Below are positions 20,416-37,400 of a stretch of 41,590 nucleotides of DNA, in pieces. The notes under the pieces were generated by a model. It saw nothing but the letters and a program-made list of their open reading frames with translations, made no database searches and was not told the origin of the DNA. Position 1 is the first letter of the stretch. Each line of letters begins with the position of its first letter. Source of the DNA: Amanita rubescens (Eukaryota; Basidiomycota; Agaricomycetes; Agaricales; Amanitaceae); NCBI GenBank assembly GCA_015039365.1, contig WION01000464.1:1-41590 (forward strand), written 5' to 3'. Position numbers and translations under genes: made by a program.

Positions 20416-22787
20416 TCAGAATACCGGCGCGTCATATAAGAAAATTCGCCCCTCTTCTTTCTTGATCCACCGTGCGACAGCATTAGCTGCATTTATTGCC
20501 GCAGTTTTCGGCAGCCATTGAGACAGAGACAGATAGATCTCAAAGGGCTGGGTTATCTGACAGGGTATCAGTGATAAATTATCAGAGGTATTAACATGCC
20601 CACCCATCCCAATAAACTTTCCTTCTCAGTGCGCAGGTATTGTAATTTCAGCGTCCCTTCCTGACCGGACTTGGCATGAATGGAATCATGGATCATTTGG
20701 TACAACGTAATCAACCTGTCGGCATAGCACCAGGCTCCGATCTGGTCACTTGTCTATTATTTTCTGGCGGTGGCTTACCTTCGTCTCGCAGTTATGTCGT
20801 CATACGGCTCTTCGAATATTGGCATCGTTATCTGCACATGCGCTCGTGATTTGTAGACGAAATGGCGCAGGCCAGGTATGCAAAGGTCGGACACGGAATA
20901 GACGGTATTACGTGAACGGCAAGCGTCGATAATTTCTGCAAGTAAGCCATCACCCTCGAGTTTCTGCGGGTATTCACGACATCAAGAAAAAAAAGACTAC
21001 ATAAAAAAGATAATTCCCGACCTGTGTCGCGCTGTCACACCAGCCGCGGACAACGTCCATGTCCAAACCAGTGCTTATACAAACCAGGAGTAAACTTGGT
21101 GACTGAAGGTCTTCATTACACGTTACAGCATAATTGTTCGCATTAAAGTTAGGGCCGACCGTTTCTTCAGGTACATCACACTCGGGGACAGGCGTGGGTG
21201 GTCGGTCCGGTGGTCCATGAACTTCTCGCCGACGGAGAAATGATATGTAGGCGTGTACAAAGCATTGAGGATTATATTTAGGGAGGCAGATAGGAATCCA
21301 AGAAGCTGGCGCAGGCGAATTAAATATCGATGGTGATTGGACGGTATTCAGGATAATATGGACGTCTATCGTGGGCACATTAATTAAGATAAAAAATGAA
21401 AGGCACGATGCCAGGACCTGCCGGATGGATCGAGTGCCTTCTTGGCCTAATTAAAGCCACAACTTGACCAGAAGCAATAAGCATGACATAGAGCATGTCC
21501 TGCATGCGAAAAGTCAGTTAAAAATTATATATAAAGGCTGCCATTAGGACCTTTATCTTGGAGTGGGGGACCAGTGCTTCTGCAACTCGTTTGCGCAAAG
21601 GAGGCTCTAACTTGAGACAGTGAAGTGCTGAAGTGCTCATCGCTAAGTCAAGCTCCGCCCTATCTAACAGCGATGACAGGAAAGATTCTGCGCCTAGATG
21701 ATTAGGTTAGTGTGTATGGGGAAAAAGGTTGTACTATTGGAAAATAACCGTTGAGGAGCCGACGCAAATCGAAATTGGTTCTACGCTCAAATATCCGTCG
21801 AAGTTGACCGGCAGTAACGACGCTCAAAATTTGCAAGTGTAGATATTCCAAGTGGGATCTTGTCTTGCTTAACGCATACCAATCGAGGTAATTCATCACG
21901 ACATTTCCTCAAGCTAAGATTAATTATACGTACAACTGACTCAGGCTCTCCCCAGGATGAGACACAAACATAATATAGCGGTGAACGCGTCAGGAAAGTT
22001 ATTCGGGTTTTCCCTGCATTAATGCTCCGCAGCTTGTCATGGTCGTCTAGGAAGACCGATATCAGCGCTTGCATAACGGCGATCATGGATGCAATGTCAT
22101 CAGAATCTTGTCCTACAGCGCTAACATACCCGTGAGAGGCCGTTCGACCCTTCCTGCATGCGCTACACTTACCGTGTGAAGACGGGCTTCCCGGCATCGG
22201 TTAAGACAAAATACGACCGGGGTTGGTATGGGGCCACTACAATAACATTCATAATACAAGAAAAACGGGCAATTGTGTTAACGTTACCTGAACTCGTGAG
22301 AGATTCATGTGTACCTGTTATAGATCCCTTTTTGATGCGAGGGGACGTATTGGCTTCGAAAAGGATTAATTCGACTTTCGTGAGTAGAACGATATGGTTA
22401 ACCTGATTTGGATTGATTCAACGTCTTTCTGAGTTGATCTCGAAGTATCTTTTTATCTTCTTCTGAAGTACCTGGTTGGTCTACATATCCTGTCGCTGTT
22501 ACATCGTCAGCTTCTGCGGGATCCTCTTTATGATCAGAATCTTGTATGAGAATGCCTTCGTTCATGTCTACATCAGTTATGGAAGATGCCGAACTTTTCA
22601 ACGTTGTGTCCTGCGATAATGGGCCCGTTGTGGATGTTCCGACATTTTGTCCGTGAATATGGAGATTTAACAGGGATGACGACGGACGGAGCGACGGAGC
22701 CACTGTGGGATGAGACGGAGATAGTCTCGGGGGTCCAGGGGGAGGACTGGCTTTGGACTGTTTGCGCGAACGTGGTATGTGTTGCAT
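20416..22787 (-). CDS. MON1: Vacuolar fusion protein MON1
   Basis: Eleven exons on the minus strand (22787-22403, 22353-22288, 22236-22173, 22120-21934, 21863-21749, 21693-21551, 21499-21418, 21365-21022, 20963-20779, 20715-20604, 20556-20416) give 607 residues. Mon1 with Ccz1 is the exchange factor for the Rab GTPase Ypt7/Rab7 in late endosome to vacuole fusion and autophagy. After an unstructured N-terminus come three longin-like segments. Matching blocks are YFVLTDAGKPVF, DSDDIASMIAVMQALISVF, FLTRSPLYYVCVSSWGEPES, LEYLHLQILSVV, RRIFERRTNFDLRRLLNG, WIPICLPKYNPQCFVHAYIS, GLRHFVYKSRAHVQ and the C-terminal ANAVARWIKKEE. All eleven exons keep phase. The first-exon start is the only in-frame ATG seen in the leader. 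Confidence 0.93.
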
Positions 22788-23071
22788 CTGACTGTCTGGG
22801 TAGAGCTAATAGCGTCGGAACCGGTGATGACAAAAGCTCTCGCACAACACCCACACATACCGTCATTACTCGGCAACCTCCTTACGGGGCTATGCGCCCT
22901 CCAAACGCCACATATACTTATATCGATTTATAATAGTCTTCCTTATAGCACCCACTGGGTCATCGGATGCTTTAAAGTGGACTGAAAGGCAAAGGCGTGT
23001 GGACCTTGGCTGTTATGAATTGTTGTGCCATGTTTACTACTCGCCCTCCAATGCGTTACCCACTGAATCTG
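22788..23071. promoter_or_regulatory. Divergent upstream region, 284 bp
   Basis: This lies between the MON1 start (minus) and the small membrane protein start (plus). Nothing else was recognised. It must hold both promoters. Confidence 0.5.
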
Positions 23072-23468
23072 ATGTTCGGGCGTGCGCGCTTCCAAAAGAT
23101 CACTTCTCGGTCCTATTCAGCAAACGCTCGAACTCAAGTGGAAGATGCTAGACCGTCTTGGGTTTACGTCACCTCCAAGTTGTTGTCGTACACCGTCATA
23201 CCCAGTATGCACTGCAAACTTCTACAGCAATCCTTCATAATCAATGAATTCAAATTCAGCAATAGCAGCATATGGCGTATTCTTTCATGATTTCGGTGAC
23301 AGAGAGCACGTGTTTCAACCTGTACGTGTAATGCGCACACAGCCTCCTCTTATGCTTAATTGACACCTCGAGGTACGACGCTGGGCAAGAAGGCAATTCT
23401 TTAGCCTTACCCCGGAAGAACAGCGCCTCCTAACAAATGAAAAATCACCGGATGGACCGAGCCAATGA
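23072..23468 (+). CDS. Small single-span protein, probably mitochondrial
   Basis: Three short exons (23072-23204, 23260-23321, 23373-23468) give 96 residues. Both introns (55 and 51 bp) have GT..AG ends and keep phase. The N-terminus MFGRARFQKITSRSYSANAR is basic, rich in Ser/Arg and free of acid residues, like a mitochondrial targeting sequence. One hydrophobic segment (LLSYTVIPTIAAYGVFF) follows, then a charged tail with FHDFGDREHVFQP and RRWARRQFFSLTPEEQ. I recognise this pattern as a conserved small fungal protein but cannot name a function; an inner-membrane complex subunit or assembly factor is possible. The exons are too short to stand out as open frames. An upstream in-frame ATG at 23015 would add 19 residues. 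Confidence 0.7.
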
Positions 23469-23801
23469 GGAGTTCATGATATTGGGTCATTCTTGACACC
23501 CTGACATGGCGCATTTGAGGGACCCTCCATGATATCTTCGCGTCTATCTAAGTATATCAGACGAAGATTGACCACATCAATAGACTATATTAATAAATCC
23601 CCGACCCCGAGCTCACTGGTTGCCGCAATTTTTTCTATTGGACGATGTACAATCGGATACCTGATGCATCGTGTCTCTTATTCCTTCGGAATTCGATTAA
23701 ACGGTAAATTGAACGGTCTCTAAAGAATACCAGCATCCCCACTCAGGTACGGTTCGTGATCTCGATTTTTGGAGTTTGTTCCCTCGAACGTCTGAACGTT
23801 G
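23469..23801. other. Intergenic, 333 bp
   Basis: Nothing convincing is seen. A 64-codon open frame at 23529-23723 has no splice partners or recognisable motifs. Confidence 0.45.
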
Positions 23802-23870
23802 ATGGCATCGTCGTTCCTTCGGCCCGGATGTTCACCACGTTGCAGCAGCGTTTATCCTTCTATCCTATCC

Positions 23871-24404
23871 ATGACACAGGAGATAGAAAACGCGCATGAA
23901 ACGGGGGTCATGCGGCCCTCCGCTCTTGAAGATCAGCTCGGGGACCTGAAACGCCTTTTAGAGGGCTCGGAACCTGCGCTGGGTGCCGAACAGATAGACC
24001 GATGTGCCGAGCTTGCGGAGTCCGTTGCAACGTTGCGACAGGACGTCCGAGATTTTACGGCCATAAAGAGTGACCTTCAAGGAAGAGGGCAAAATACTGC
24101 GATGTCAGGTATGTGTTACGAGTTTGGCATGCCAAGATAGAATTTCACGCCCACCATTGCACACACACTGCATAGATTCATCAGAAGCATCAATTAATAT
24201 ATACTCAAACGTAGAACAAAAGGATCTCATAAAGATCTTGAAAGAATCGCACGAAGATCGTATTCGACAAATCACGACTTTCCAACAAGGTGATGTGGGT
24301 GCCCAATGACAGGGACCCATTAACTGATAAGCGCCGTAGATATGAAGGCGTCTGCAGAACGTTCCCACGCTGAAATGCTGGAAGCGCTATCACGAGGGAA
24401 CTAA
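23871..24404 (+). CDS. Small coiled-coil protein of unknown function
   Basis: Three exons (23871-24108, 24176-24289, 24340-24404) give 138 residues; an in-frame ATG at 23802 would add 23. The protein is acidic and alpha-helical in character, with heptad-like spacing in LEDQLGDLKRLLEGSE, CAELAESVATLRQDVRDF and KDLIKILKESHEDRIRQI. Introns of 67 and 50 bp keep phase. I recognise no family. It could be a small structural or kinetochore-type protein, but nothing supports one choice. A longer gene with further exons past 24404 cannot be excluded. Confidence 0.5.
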
Positions 24405-24816
24405 TGACAGTGTGTGCGCACTCACCCGCTCGTTGCGCGTACTGCGGAATTCGGGTTAACCCATGCGGGGAAGCGCAGTCCTGGAGGTACGTTGCATGTG
24501 GTGGTTTCCAAAACCATGTACTTGGATATGCAAGGCATGTATATATAACTGTGCGCGTTACGTCTACAAAAACGTGTCATTTTGCGTTATGCATCTAACC
24601 CTGCATGATGATGTTCCCCGAGCCATCCTATCCATTAATCGATGGGCAGGCGGTTGGATTTAGTGATAAGTCATCATAAAATGATAGTGATTTTGAGATG
24701 CCTTCTGGGCCCCAGAATGTAAGCCCAGTAACCCCTGTGCGGTCCGCTATGAAATTGCCGAAATTTCAATCACGTGACGCGCAGAGTAACGCGTCCAACT
24801 TGCGCGTTCAGAAGAC
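24405..24816. other. Intergenic, 412 bp
   Basis: No exon is supported. TATATATA at 24540-24547 lies far upstream of the next ATG (24817). A 63-codon frame from 24698 overlaps the next gene in another frame and could be a leader, but I cannot support it. Confidence 0.4.
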
Positions 24817-26535
24817 ATGCAGTCAGCAAGGCCGTTACCCAGACCACCATTACTTACGCCCTCGCCAACTCCTCCCGTATCTAGGGTGAATGTTTCAAAC
24901 CGAAGAGATGATCCTCCCCCATCCAAAAGACAACGTTTCTTGTCGCCTTCTCCACCTCAATCTAGTCGGAAGCCAATCCCCACGTCTTTACCGTCCACTG
25001 CGAAAATCCCCCAGAATAACGACCTTCTAAAGGAGAGGCACGCCAATATGATGAGGCTTTTCAATGCTTGGTCGTCGCTCGCAGAACGCTACGCAAAACC
25101 CATCGACGAGGACGATATAGTAGACATTGTGACAGGACAAGTGGTCCAAGACAGAGGTGTAATCAGCAGCTGGGATAAATCGAAGCAAGGTTTTTTCACA
25201 AATTTCCGGACAAACAAAAAAAAGACACCAAAGTCTGTCGAAAAGGTCAAAGATGGTAAGGTGGAAGAGTGGCAGGGAAAGGGGAAAGGGGATTTGGATG
25301 AACTTGACTCGTTTGCTATTGAAGACACAAGCGACGATGCGCAGCACGAATTCGATCCAAGCATCGAGGTCGCTAAAGAATTCCTGCGACCACCAATAGA
25401 CGACTGTTTAGCTCCGGCGGTAACCGATGACTTGGAAGAATTTATGGAAGCGGAAAAGAGGAGGAAGGAACTTTATGGCGATGATGTTCACTCATCCGGC
25501 GACGATTCAGAACTTCATTACACTCAGTTACGGCGATTTCGGGCCTCACGGAAGAAAGGCAAAGAACGGTTAAAGGAACCTACTTGTGCCCCCACAACTT
25601 CTTCTGCATTATTATCACCAGCACCGTCCAATTGCGACGAGGATCTTGAAATATACGAGGCTCAGATACGCCAGTTCCGCGCCGCCCGGTTAACTGCCGA
25701 AGCAAGTTCGAGTATTTCAGGGAGTGACGACGAGCGGTGCAGCTTACCCTGCAGTAGTTCCCGAAAGGTTGTGCCATTTTTGTCGCAGCCTGCATCACCG
25801 GAAAAGCAAGTTCACTCAAGGCGACGACACCAGCTCCGTGTTCGCATTTCATGCAATACGGAAAGACCTGGTGTCGTTGATAGCGAGGACGAACCCGTGT
25901 CTCGCTTGGAACGCAGGAGCACTTCAAGATCACCCATTCCTCCTGCTATTCGTGAGCCGTCGCAATCTCCACGGTCAAATCCCAGGAAAACGACGAATAG
26001 TGCTCAGAATAGTTCTCCGAGACATAGACGCAGTCCTTCATCTATATCTTTACCCCCTTCATCTTCTCCTTTGCCCTCTGACGACGAAGAAGTCGAGATT
26101 TGCGAGGCTCCGCCACCTATGTTCAGAACACCACGGTTGAGGAGAAGGGTCGTTATCGAGAGCGACGAAGAAAACGTCCTGACAAAAAAACGCTGCACTG
26201 TCCAGCCACGTTCAGCTACTGTAACGCCTTTACGGTTGCCCAACGACATTTCATCTGATGACGAAATAGAAATTATTGGGTTTAACGCGCATCGGCCCAA
26301 GTTGAAAGGAAAAAGACTGAAGGTTGTGCCGAGCGAAGACGAAGATTTTCCAGATGAAAGGCGGAGCAGTCGCCCCCCGACTGTACCGCCCTCGTCGTCG
26401 CCCGTCTCATCCGATCTGGATGGGTATCGTTCAGATAGTCCATCCTTCTTCCCTCCAACGTCTTCTTCTCCTGTTCTTCTCCCTCAAGAGGATGAATCTG
26501 ACGATGAACTAGTAGGGTGGGATTTGGCACATTAA
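24817..26535 (+). CDS. Scm3/HJURP-like acidic nuclear protein (putative CENP-A chaperone)
   Basis: One uninterrupted exon of 572 residues, unusual for this intron-rich region. Near residues 70-120 is a short conserved segment (RHANMMRLFNAWSSLAERY, then DDIVDIVTGQVVQDRGVI). It matches the pattern I know from Scm3 proteins, a helix followed by DIVDLxTGEIVxDxG. Scm3 and human HJURP deliver the histone CENP-A/Cse4 to centromeres. The rest is charged and disordered, with repeated SDDE/SEDE acidic clusters (DSEDEP, ESDEEN, SSDDEIEI, PSEDEDF, DESDDEL), as in histone chaperones. Two similar blocks, HYTQLRRFRASRK and YEAQIRQFRAARL, suggest an internal repeat. The assignment rests on one motif; another chromatin protein remains possible. 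Confidence 0.6.
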   Translation: MQSARPLPRPPLLTPSPTPPVSRVNVSNRRDDPPPSKRQRFLSPSPPQSSRKPIPTSLPSTAKIPQNNDLLKERHANMMRLFNAWSSLAERYAKPIDEDDIVDIVTGQVVQDRGVISSWDKSKQGFFTNFRTNKKKTPKSVEKVKDGKVEEWQGKGKGDLDELDSFAIEDTSDDAQHEFDPSIEVAKEFLRPPIDDCLAPAVTDDLEEFMEAEKRRKELYGDDVHSSGDDSELHYTQLRRFRASRKKGKERLKEPTCAPTTSSALLSPAPSNCDEDLEIYEAQIRQFRAARLTAEASSSISGSDDERCSLPCSSSRKVVPFLSQPASPEKQVHSRRRHQLRVRISCNTERPGVVDSEDEPVSRLERRSTSRSPIPPAIREPSQSPRSNPRKTTNSAQNSSPRHRRSPSSISLPPSSSPLPSDDEEVEICEAPPPMFRTPRLRRRVVIESDEENVLTKKRCTVQPRSATVTPLRLPNDISSDDEIEIIGFNAHRPKLKGKRLKVVPSEDEDFPDERRSSRPPTVPPSSSPVSSDLDGYRSDSPSFFPPTSSSPVLLPQEDESDDELVGWDLAH

Positions 26536-26829
26536 AACATTTTCTGCCTTTGTTTTGGATATGACCTATTTTAGTAGGGTCGGCGCCATGGACAGCCTGG
26601 GTTGCTTCCATTGCCGCAAATATGACCGTTTGCAATATCGCTGATGGCTATCTGCCTACGCATGCTAAATTTATGTTGTATCATTTAGTGGCCAGTTTCT
26701 GTGACCAGAAACGTGCCTGTTGTACCAACAGAGAGTCTTATAATGATAATTTTTATAATTTTTGGTATAGGAGTGGATAATTACATAATATCTCTATTTG
26801 AAGAATCGAAATCGCGCTAGCCAAGGATA

Positions 26830-31283
<4,454 letters not shown>

Positions 31284-31463
31284 CCAAAAGATGATATATC
31301 TACTACAGTCTAGCTACCTGTAATTGCGAGTAATGTACAATTGCTAGACATATATTAATAGTGAAGAGATTATGATAGTCCATAAATATAAAGGCCGAAA
31401 CGCATGACAGTTAGCAATGAAGTCATCTCTAAATATTATCGTCAGCTGCAGGGCTACCAAGGA

Positions 31464-34400
31464 TTAATATTTGGCTACCTTCTTCTTAGGTATGAACATG
31501 GTTTGTGGTTGCTTAGGCCTCTTAGGTGGGGGTGGTCTAGATTGGACAGTTGGCGCCCGCCCCTCGGCAGTGCGGCTAGCTTTCGCAGGAGGCGCAGCGC
31601 TAATCTCGTCCTCTGCTAGTCTTTTACGGCTGCTTGGCTCTGCGTTTCCGTCAGACTCTCCTCGTTTGGGTGAGCCCCGGTTTTGATCGACGTTACCCTT
31701 GAGACTTTGGGGAGTATAAAGATCGGTGGGAACTGGGTTGGGAGTAGGAGCAAGTCGGGTCATTTTCCGCGGAGAGATAGGTATCGGTCGAATTGAGGGC
31801 GGTGCTGAAACCGGCGCCGCGAAGTAAGCCGTGTCAGCCTGAACATAGATTTTCAACGTCCGCGTTGGATTTTCCATATGAACAAGCTTACATTAATGAG
31901 ACATAATCTAGATCTTGCATCAGTAATTATCTCTGCCCAGGTCGTATTACTCCTTTCAAGAGTGGGTGCATTTCCAAGAATAAATAGGGATGACTTTGCA
32001 CGCGTCAGAGCAACGTTCATGCGACGCATGTCTTTGTAATATTGAATGAGAACTTGTGCCTGTCGTCGTAACCAGTTACACACCTGCTAAGAATCCAACG
32101 GTATCTTGACCTAGTCCACCACGGACGCACGACAAAATGATAACATCCTTCTCTTGTCCTTGAAATCCATCGACTGTATTGAAGTCTACTTTGCCTTCGA
32201 GTTTTTCTCCCAGAAATCGCTCAAATTGGCGACGGAGCTCTACGACCTGTGCTCTATACATACTCACGACACCCACGCGGAAGTCCAGATTAACAGAGGA
32301 AAATTCTCGGCGCAGACGAGCGTACAAAGACGCCGCAACCTGGCACTCGGCTTTATTGACTAGAGATCTACCACTCTGTTCTTCGGTTCCACTGACGTTG
32401 AAGAATTTATATGTCCCAAACTTTAAATGTGAATGCCAGGGCTGCACGGTTTTTTTAGCCATATCAGGCCCGTCTTGTAACCTCCCTTGGTAGAATACTC
32501 GGCTAGGCAGGCGACTGATATCGGGATGCATGCGGTATTGGATGCTACGCAGAGGACATCAAGGGAGTCCACAGGATTCGACGAATGACTTACTTTAGTA
32601 GCTGCATCGCCTCCGGTCGCTGTTTCTGCAACCGAACGAACAGTGACTGATTGTAGAGGTAACGGGTAGCCTTTCGATTCCCATATTTTAGAGTTATGTA
32701 CTAGATATCATCAATGGGAAAGCTTACCTCCTGCGATATGACCGTTGGTGGCAATTGCTGGGGATCCCCGACTAGGATACATCGGTTACACTTGTATTTG
32801 AGAGGAATCAGAGAGCTCAATTCTATTGCTTGCGCCGCCTCGTCGATGACGATTGTCTCGAATTCAAACTGGTCCAGGGTATCGTGGCCAGCACCAGACA
32901 GAGTAGAACATATCACATCAGCCTCCTGCAAGACCTGTCGGCGAGTCCTACGACGAATAGCATCCAGCGTACGAGATTCAGACTTTTGTGCGTCCTTTAG
33001 CTGATCCAGTTGTTGCGTCAGTGCGATTCTTTGAGAATTTAGTTTCTTAAGCTCATCCTCCAAGGCTTTGTAACGAATGACGTTGTCCTGGAGGTTAGTT
33101 AACACTGCGAGCTTCTGCTTTCGCATGTCCTTCACTGATTCCAGGTTTTTACGCAAGGTAGCAACTTCGCCTTCAAGATCTTTCCCCTTCGTAGCAGAGG
33201 TATTGCCATTCAATTTCTGTTCCACTAGAGCGTCGAGAGATACATCTTTAACGCTTAGATTGATGGATTTGTCGGTACCAATCCTGACGACTTTGGCATT
33301 ATCTGGTTTAATTCTTGAGCCACGGTAACCTTCTTTAATACGATAGGCGATCTCGTCTATTGCAGCATTACTTGGTGCGCATATGAGTATCTTGGCAGCA
33401 GTGCCCTTGTCGGCTGGCGTAGATGACTTCCCCACATGAACAGTAGTAGCTGGTCGCCCTCGCTTCGACAAAAACACTGCAACAAGTCCACAAATTGTCG
33501 AAGTCTTTCCTGTTCCCGGGGGCCTACTCAGACAGTCAAATTATGAAATTTGCTCCAAATCACCGCGACTTTACCCTTGAATCAACGAAAAACCGGACAT
33601 ATCGAGAGAACTTAAGATCGCGTTTGCTTGGGGTTCGTTAATGCCATATTTCGCCATGGCAATTTCGGCGTCCCTAGGGTCAACCTGCGGTGGCATTGGT
33701 AGCTGAGGCCGCAAAATCATATCCACATAATCGTAATATGGAAGCGACACAAGTGCCGCATATTCGCGATGGATAGTGCTTAAGCTAAGAAGCGATTTTA
33801 GAATTGCGATACTCGAGTCAAATGCATAATGCTTGCCTGAAAATCTTCGAAAGGAGCCAGACAGTTGCCACCTGAGGGCCCGGATCTCCATCTGTCTTTA
33901 GGACACAGCGCAAAGTTGCCTGCGCTCCCTGAAAACCCTTTTTGTAACTTTGTGTCTTCGCCATCATGCATTTTTGGTTGCTCGGGTTACGCAACAAAAC
34001 AATGTCTGTTTCGGCCAAATACCATTCCCTTTTCAAGTCTCCAACGAATGCAACTTCGATATCTAACCAATCGTCGACGAAGCTTCGACCACCAATCTTC
34101 ACATTGTACAGTTCTTGCTGCTCGTCTTTCGCCTGGCAGATCTGAGCCCAGCATTCAATCAGCAAGAGGGGCCCAAAAACTCGTTGGTAGTCATTGTAGT
34201 CCTTGAATGTATCGGGAACATAGGACACATCAAGCTTCTCTCCAGGTGGCATAGGTCCACCATGGTTGTAATCCCAAGATAAGAGAGCTCTGTGAAGACC
34301 ACCTATATTAGGCTTCATGCGCAGCGCAACACGACGGGCTTCCTCTTGTCGATCTCGTCTCTCGCGCCGCTCCCTCAAGGGATCCTTGACTCCCGCAATT

Positions 34401-37400
34401 TCGATGGTTTTGATTTGACGTCTATCTGCTATCTTTTTAATCTTGGGAGATTTTTGGAACTTGGCTAAAGCAGCCAATCCTCCACGATGCTCCTCGTCGC
34501 TGTCCGAGTCATCAGACTCGGAAGAGCTAGCCGGCCCCGAGCTAGGTCTACTCTCGTCCTTGATTTTGAGTGCTTTGAGGTTCGAACTAATCCCCACCCC
34601 TGGGGTTGGGCCAGGTTTCTTCCATGCTGGAATGCTTGAAGCAGCATCGAGTCTGCGTTGATCGTCCTCTGTGAAGTACGACGATAACCGATTTGGTAAA
34701 CGTGGTTGTGGTTTCACGTCGTGAGCTTTGGTCAGCGAAGGTTTTCGTTCCGGGCGGGGCTCTTCCAACTTGACATCCTTTTTTAACGAAGGCCCAAGTG
34801 AGGCGCCAACAATCTCTACGTCATCTTCGTCAAAAGAGGCTATGGCGTTGGCCAATGCAGACAGTCTCGACGAATCGAGGCGAGTAGTAGTTTTCGACTT
34901 ATCCTTTTTCGCGCTTTCGAGATGCTTGGTGAGTTTAGCTAGACCTTCGGGGGATGGAGGGATGCCAGTATCCCGGAATACATCGAGCAGCGATTGAATC
35001 AGTGAGAATGACTGGTGCAAAAGTTCTTCATCGGTCAAGCGTAACCAACGGGCGAGCTCCGGTAAGACCTCTTGAAGGGAATTGACCATCTTTTTTCCGA
35101 CTGGAGATAGCTTGTTGGGTTTAATGGTTCCTGATAACCGAGATTTCGCCGCCTTGGCAATTACTCTCCATTGCGCAAGCATGTCTCTGCCGAATATTAG
35201 CGCATCCCTCATCCAAAGGATCATTTCTTCGTTTTCAAAGAATATGGACCAGGAAGGACAACGCTTGAATATGACCGAAATAGATTTAGTCATTAAAGAC
35301 CACAGTTGAGGCAATTGAGCTGCAGGGCCATGCTCATCATTCGGACGGAGAAAGGAGGTATCTCTGAGAAGACCAGCAGCAGAGGCGCAGAGTGCTTCGA
35401 TAATGTCCGTAAAACACCTCACAAGCGAACCCGACAAGCTACAGGCTTCGGGGACAACAGGCGCGAACTGGACGAAGGCCGTAAGGAAGTCGATTATACC
35501 TTCAAAAGATCCATCCGGTAGATTCTCAAGCAGTACCCGAAAGCACTCCTGACGACCGTCAATGTCGAATGCGAGCGATATCAACGACTTGGCAGCAGCC
35601 TGTATTTGCGTCACGGGTGATAGCAAGAGTAACATAACATCCTTTGCTGCCCCACGTTGCTGCAGAGCATTGATTCCGGAAGTAGAAACATTGTAGTCCC
35701 CAAATTGCGTCATTGCAGGCAGGAATCCGTCGCTGAAGGTACCAATGGCACTGTTAATGCCGTCGAACGCCGCTTTGGGTGTCATACATCCTTCTTCCAC
35801 ATCCGCAATGCTGAAGGTTGGGGCGTATGGCTTCGTGGATAATTTATCGATGTGTGCGGCACGGGCGAGAATCGATATTACTGTAACAAGCCCTTCTATA
35901 TCATTTGCTTGCATGACCTGGTATATTTTGTTCCACATTTGCGTTCTAATTGAAAATTCGTGTATCTTGGTCTTGACAGGACGTTTGTTCGTGACCTCTG
36001 CCAATGTAGCGCACAACGCTGTCATGACAGATGAGACACGCTCGATATCCCTGGTGAGTGTATTTGAGACCAGACTCCGTGCAGATGCGCGAGCGTTTTT
36101 CCATTGTTCGTCATTGTATGTGCGGGATAACGCCACGGACACGATAATCTCCGTGTGTATGTCAAGGACATGCAAAGCAGCATCGACCGTGGAAGCATTT
36201 TCATCCTGACGTTTTCGCAAGACGCCACTGAGTAGCTGAATATAGGGGGAAGATTAGATTGTATACGCGTAAATAAATAATGGAAAACGCACAAGCATGG
36301 CGGTATTCATCGTAGATGGCCTTGAGACACTGAATCTTTCGTGCTGCATCTCTTCACAAAGAAAATCTATTATCTTCGCAAGCACCTCTGCAAATACGCG
36401 GGGTTTACGGATAGTATGCAAGTATTCCGCAAACCAAGCCAGATAACGCGACCGTTCTGCCCCAGCATCTACCGTCTCCAGGAGGGTTGCAAAAGCAGGA
36501 TTGTCTTTCACGGCGTCAAAGACAACCTGAGGATATTCATCGTTCTCATCGCTCCAGAATTCCACGCCCAACCGCTTGAGGAGCAGTAGCAAGCACCCCA
36601 GAACATCGGGAAATTCTAGGTAAAGACAAGTCAGAGCGCGCCTGCGATAAACAAAAACAACACACCTGCGCCACTATCATGCAAGTGACCGACGACGACA
36701 TGCCGAATGTCAATAGAGTTTTGTTTGTTTTTCAACAGATCTGGATCCACGTGGCGTAGAAATATTTGAAGGGCTTGCCACATATCGCGTTTATCGGTAG
36801 AAAAGGCGAAAGTTGGGAACCGGGACTGCAAATTCGAGAGCATATCAAAAGAAAGCAGGTCGATTATCGATGTCAAAACGTCCTTGTACATCCCCACGAA
36901 TTGTTCTTTTGGAATAGGTACGACAGTTGTCTTGGATGCCAGACTTTGACTGAACTGCCGGATTGCTGGGTCCTTGTGAAATAATAATAGTAATACTCCA
37001 GGCGGGACGAGCTCCTTTGGCCAGCTATCGAGGCGATACAGCCCACCCTGTAAGGCCGTTTGAATAGCCGGATCAGAAAAGATGGTCGAATTGAACAGTA
37101 TTCGATACACCGTCGACGGCTGGACAACGCGCGTCTGTAATCCACTCGGTCCTACGTTGGAAATATCCCCTCGAACGGTAGCAAGTTCCCATGCCTCAAA
37201 GCTTTTATAGAAACTTTGTAAAGTATCATCTGGGAACGCAGCAAAGTACCTGCGCGAAGATCACGCAATGGAGTCATGGCGGGCCTGCAATGGCACTTAC
37301 GTGTGTCGAGACTCTACTTTAATACGCTCCAAAGATCGTATGCAATTACAGCATCCACGCAGACAAGTGTTCAACCTATTCTTCCATTGTTCGACTTGCG

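Noticed and set aside
22997..23290. Single-exon 97-codon protein
   Set aside because: Its second half reads through an intron; the spliced three-exon model gives a coherent C-terminus with FHDFGDREHVFQP.
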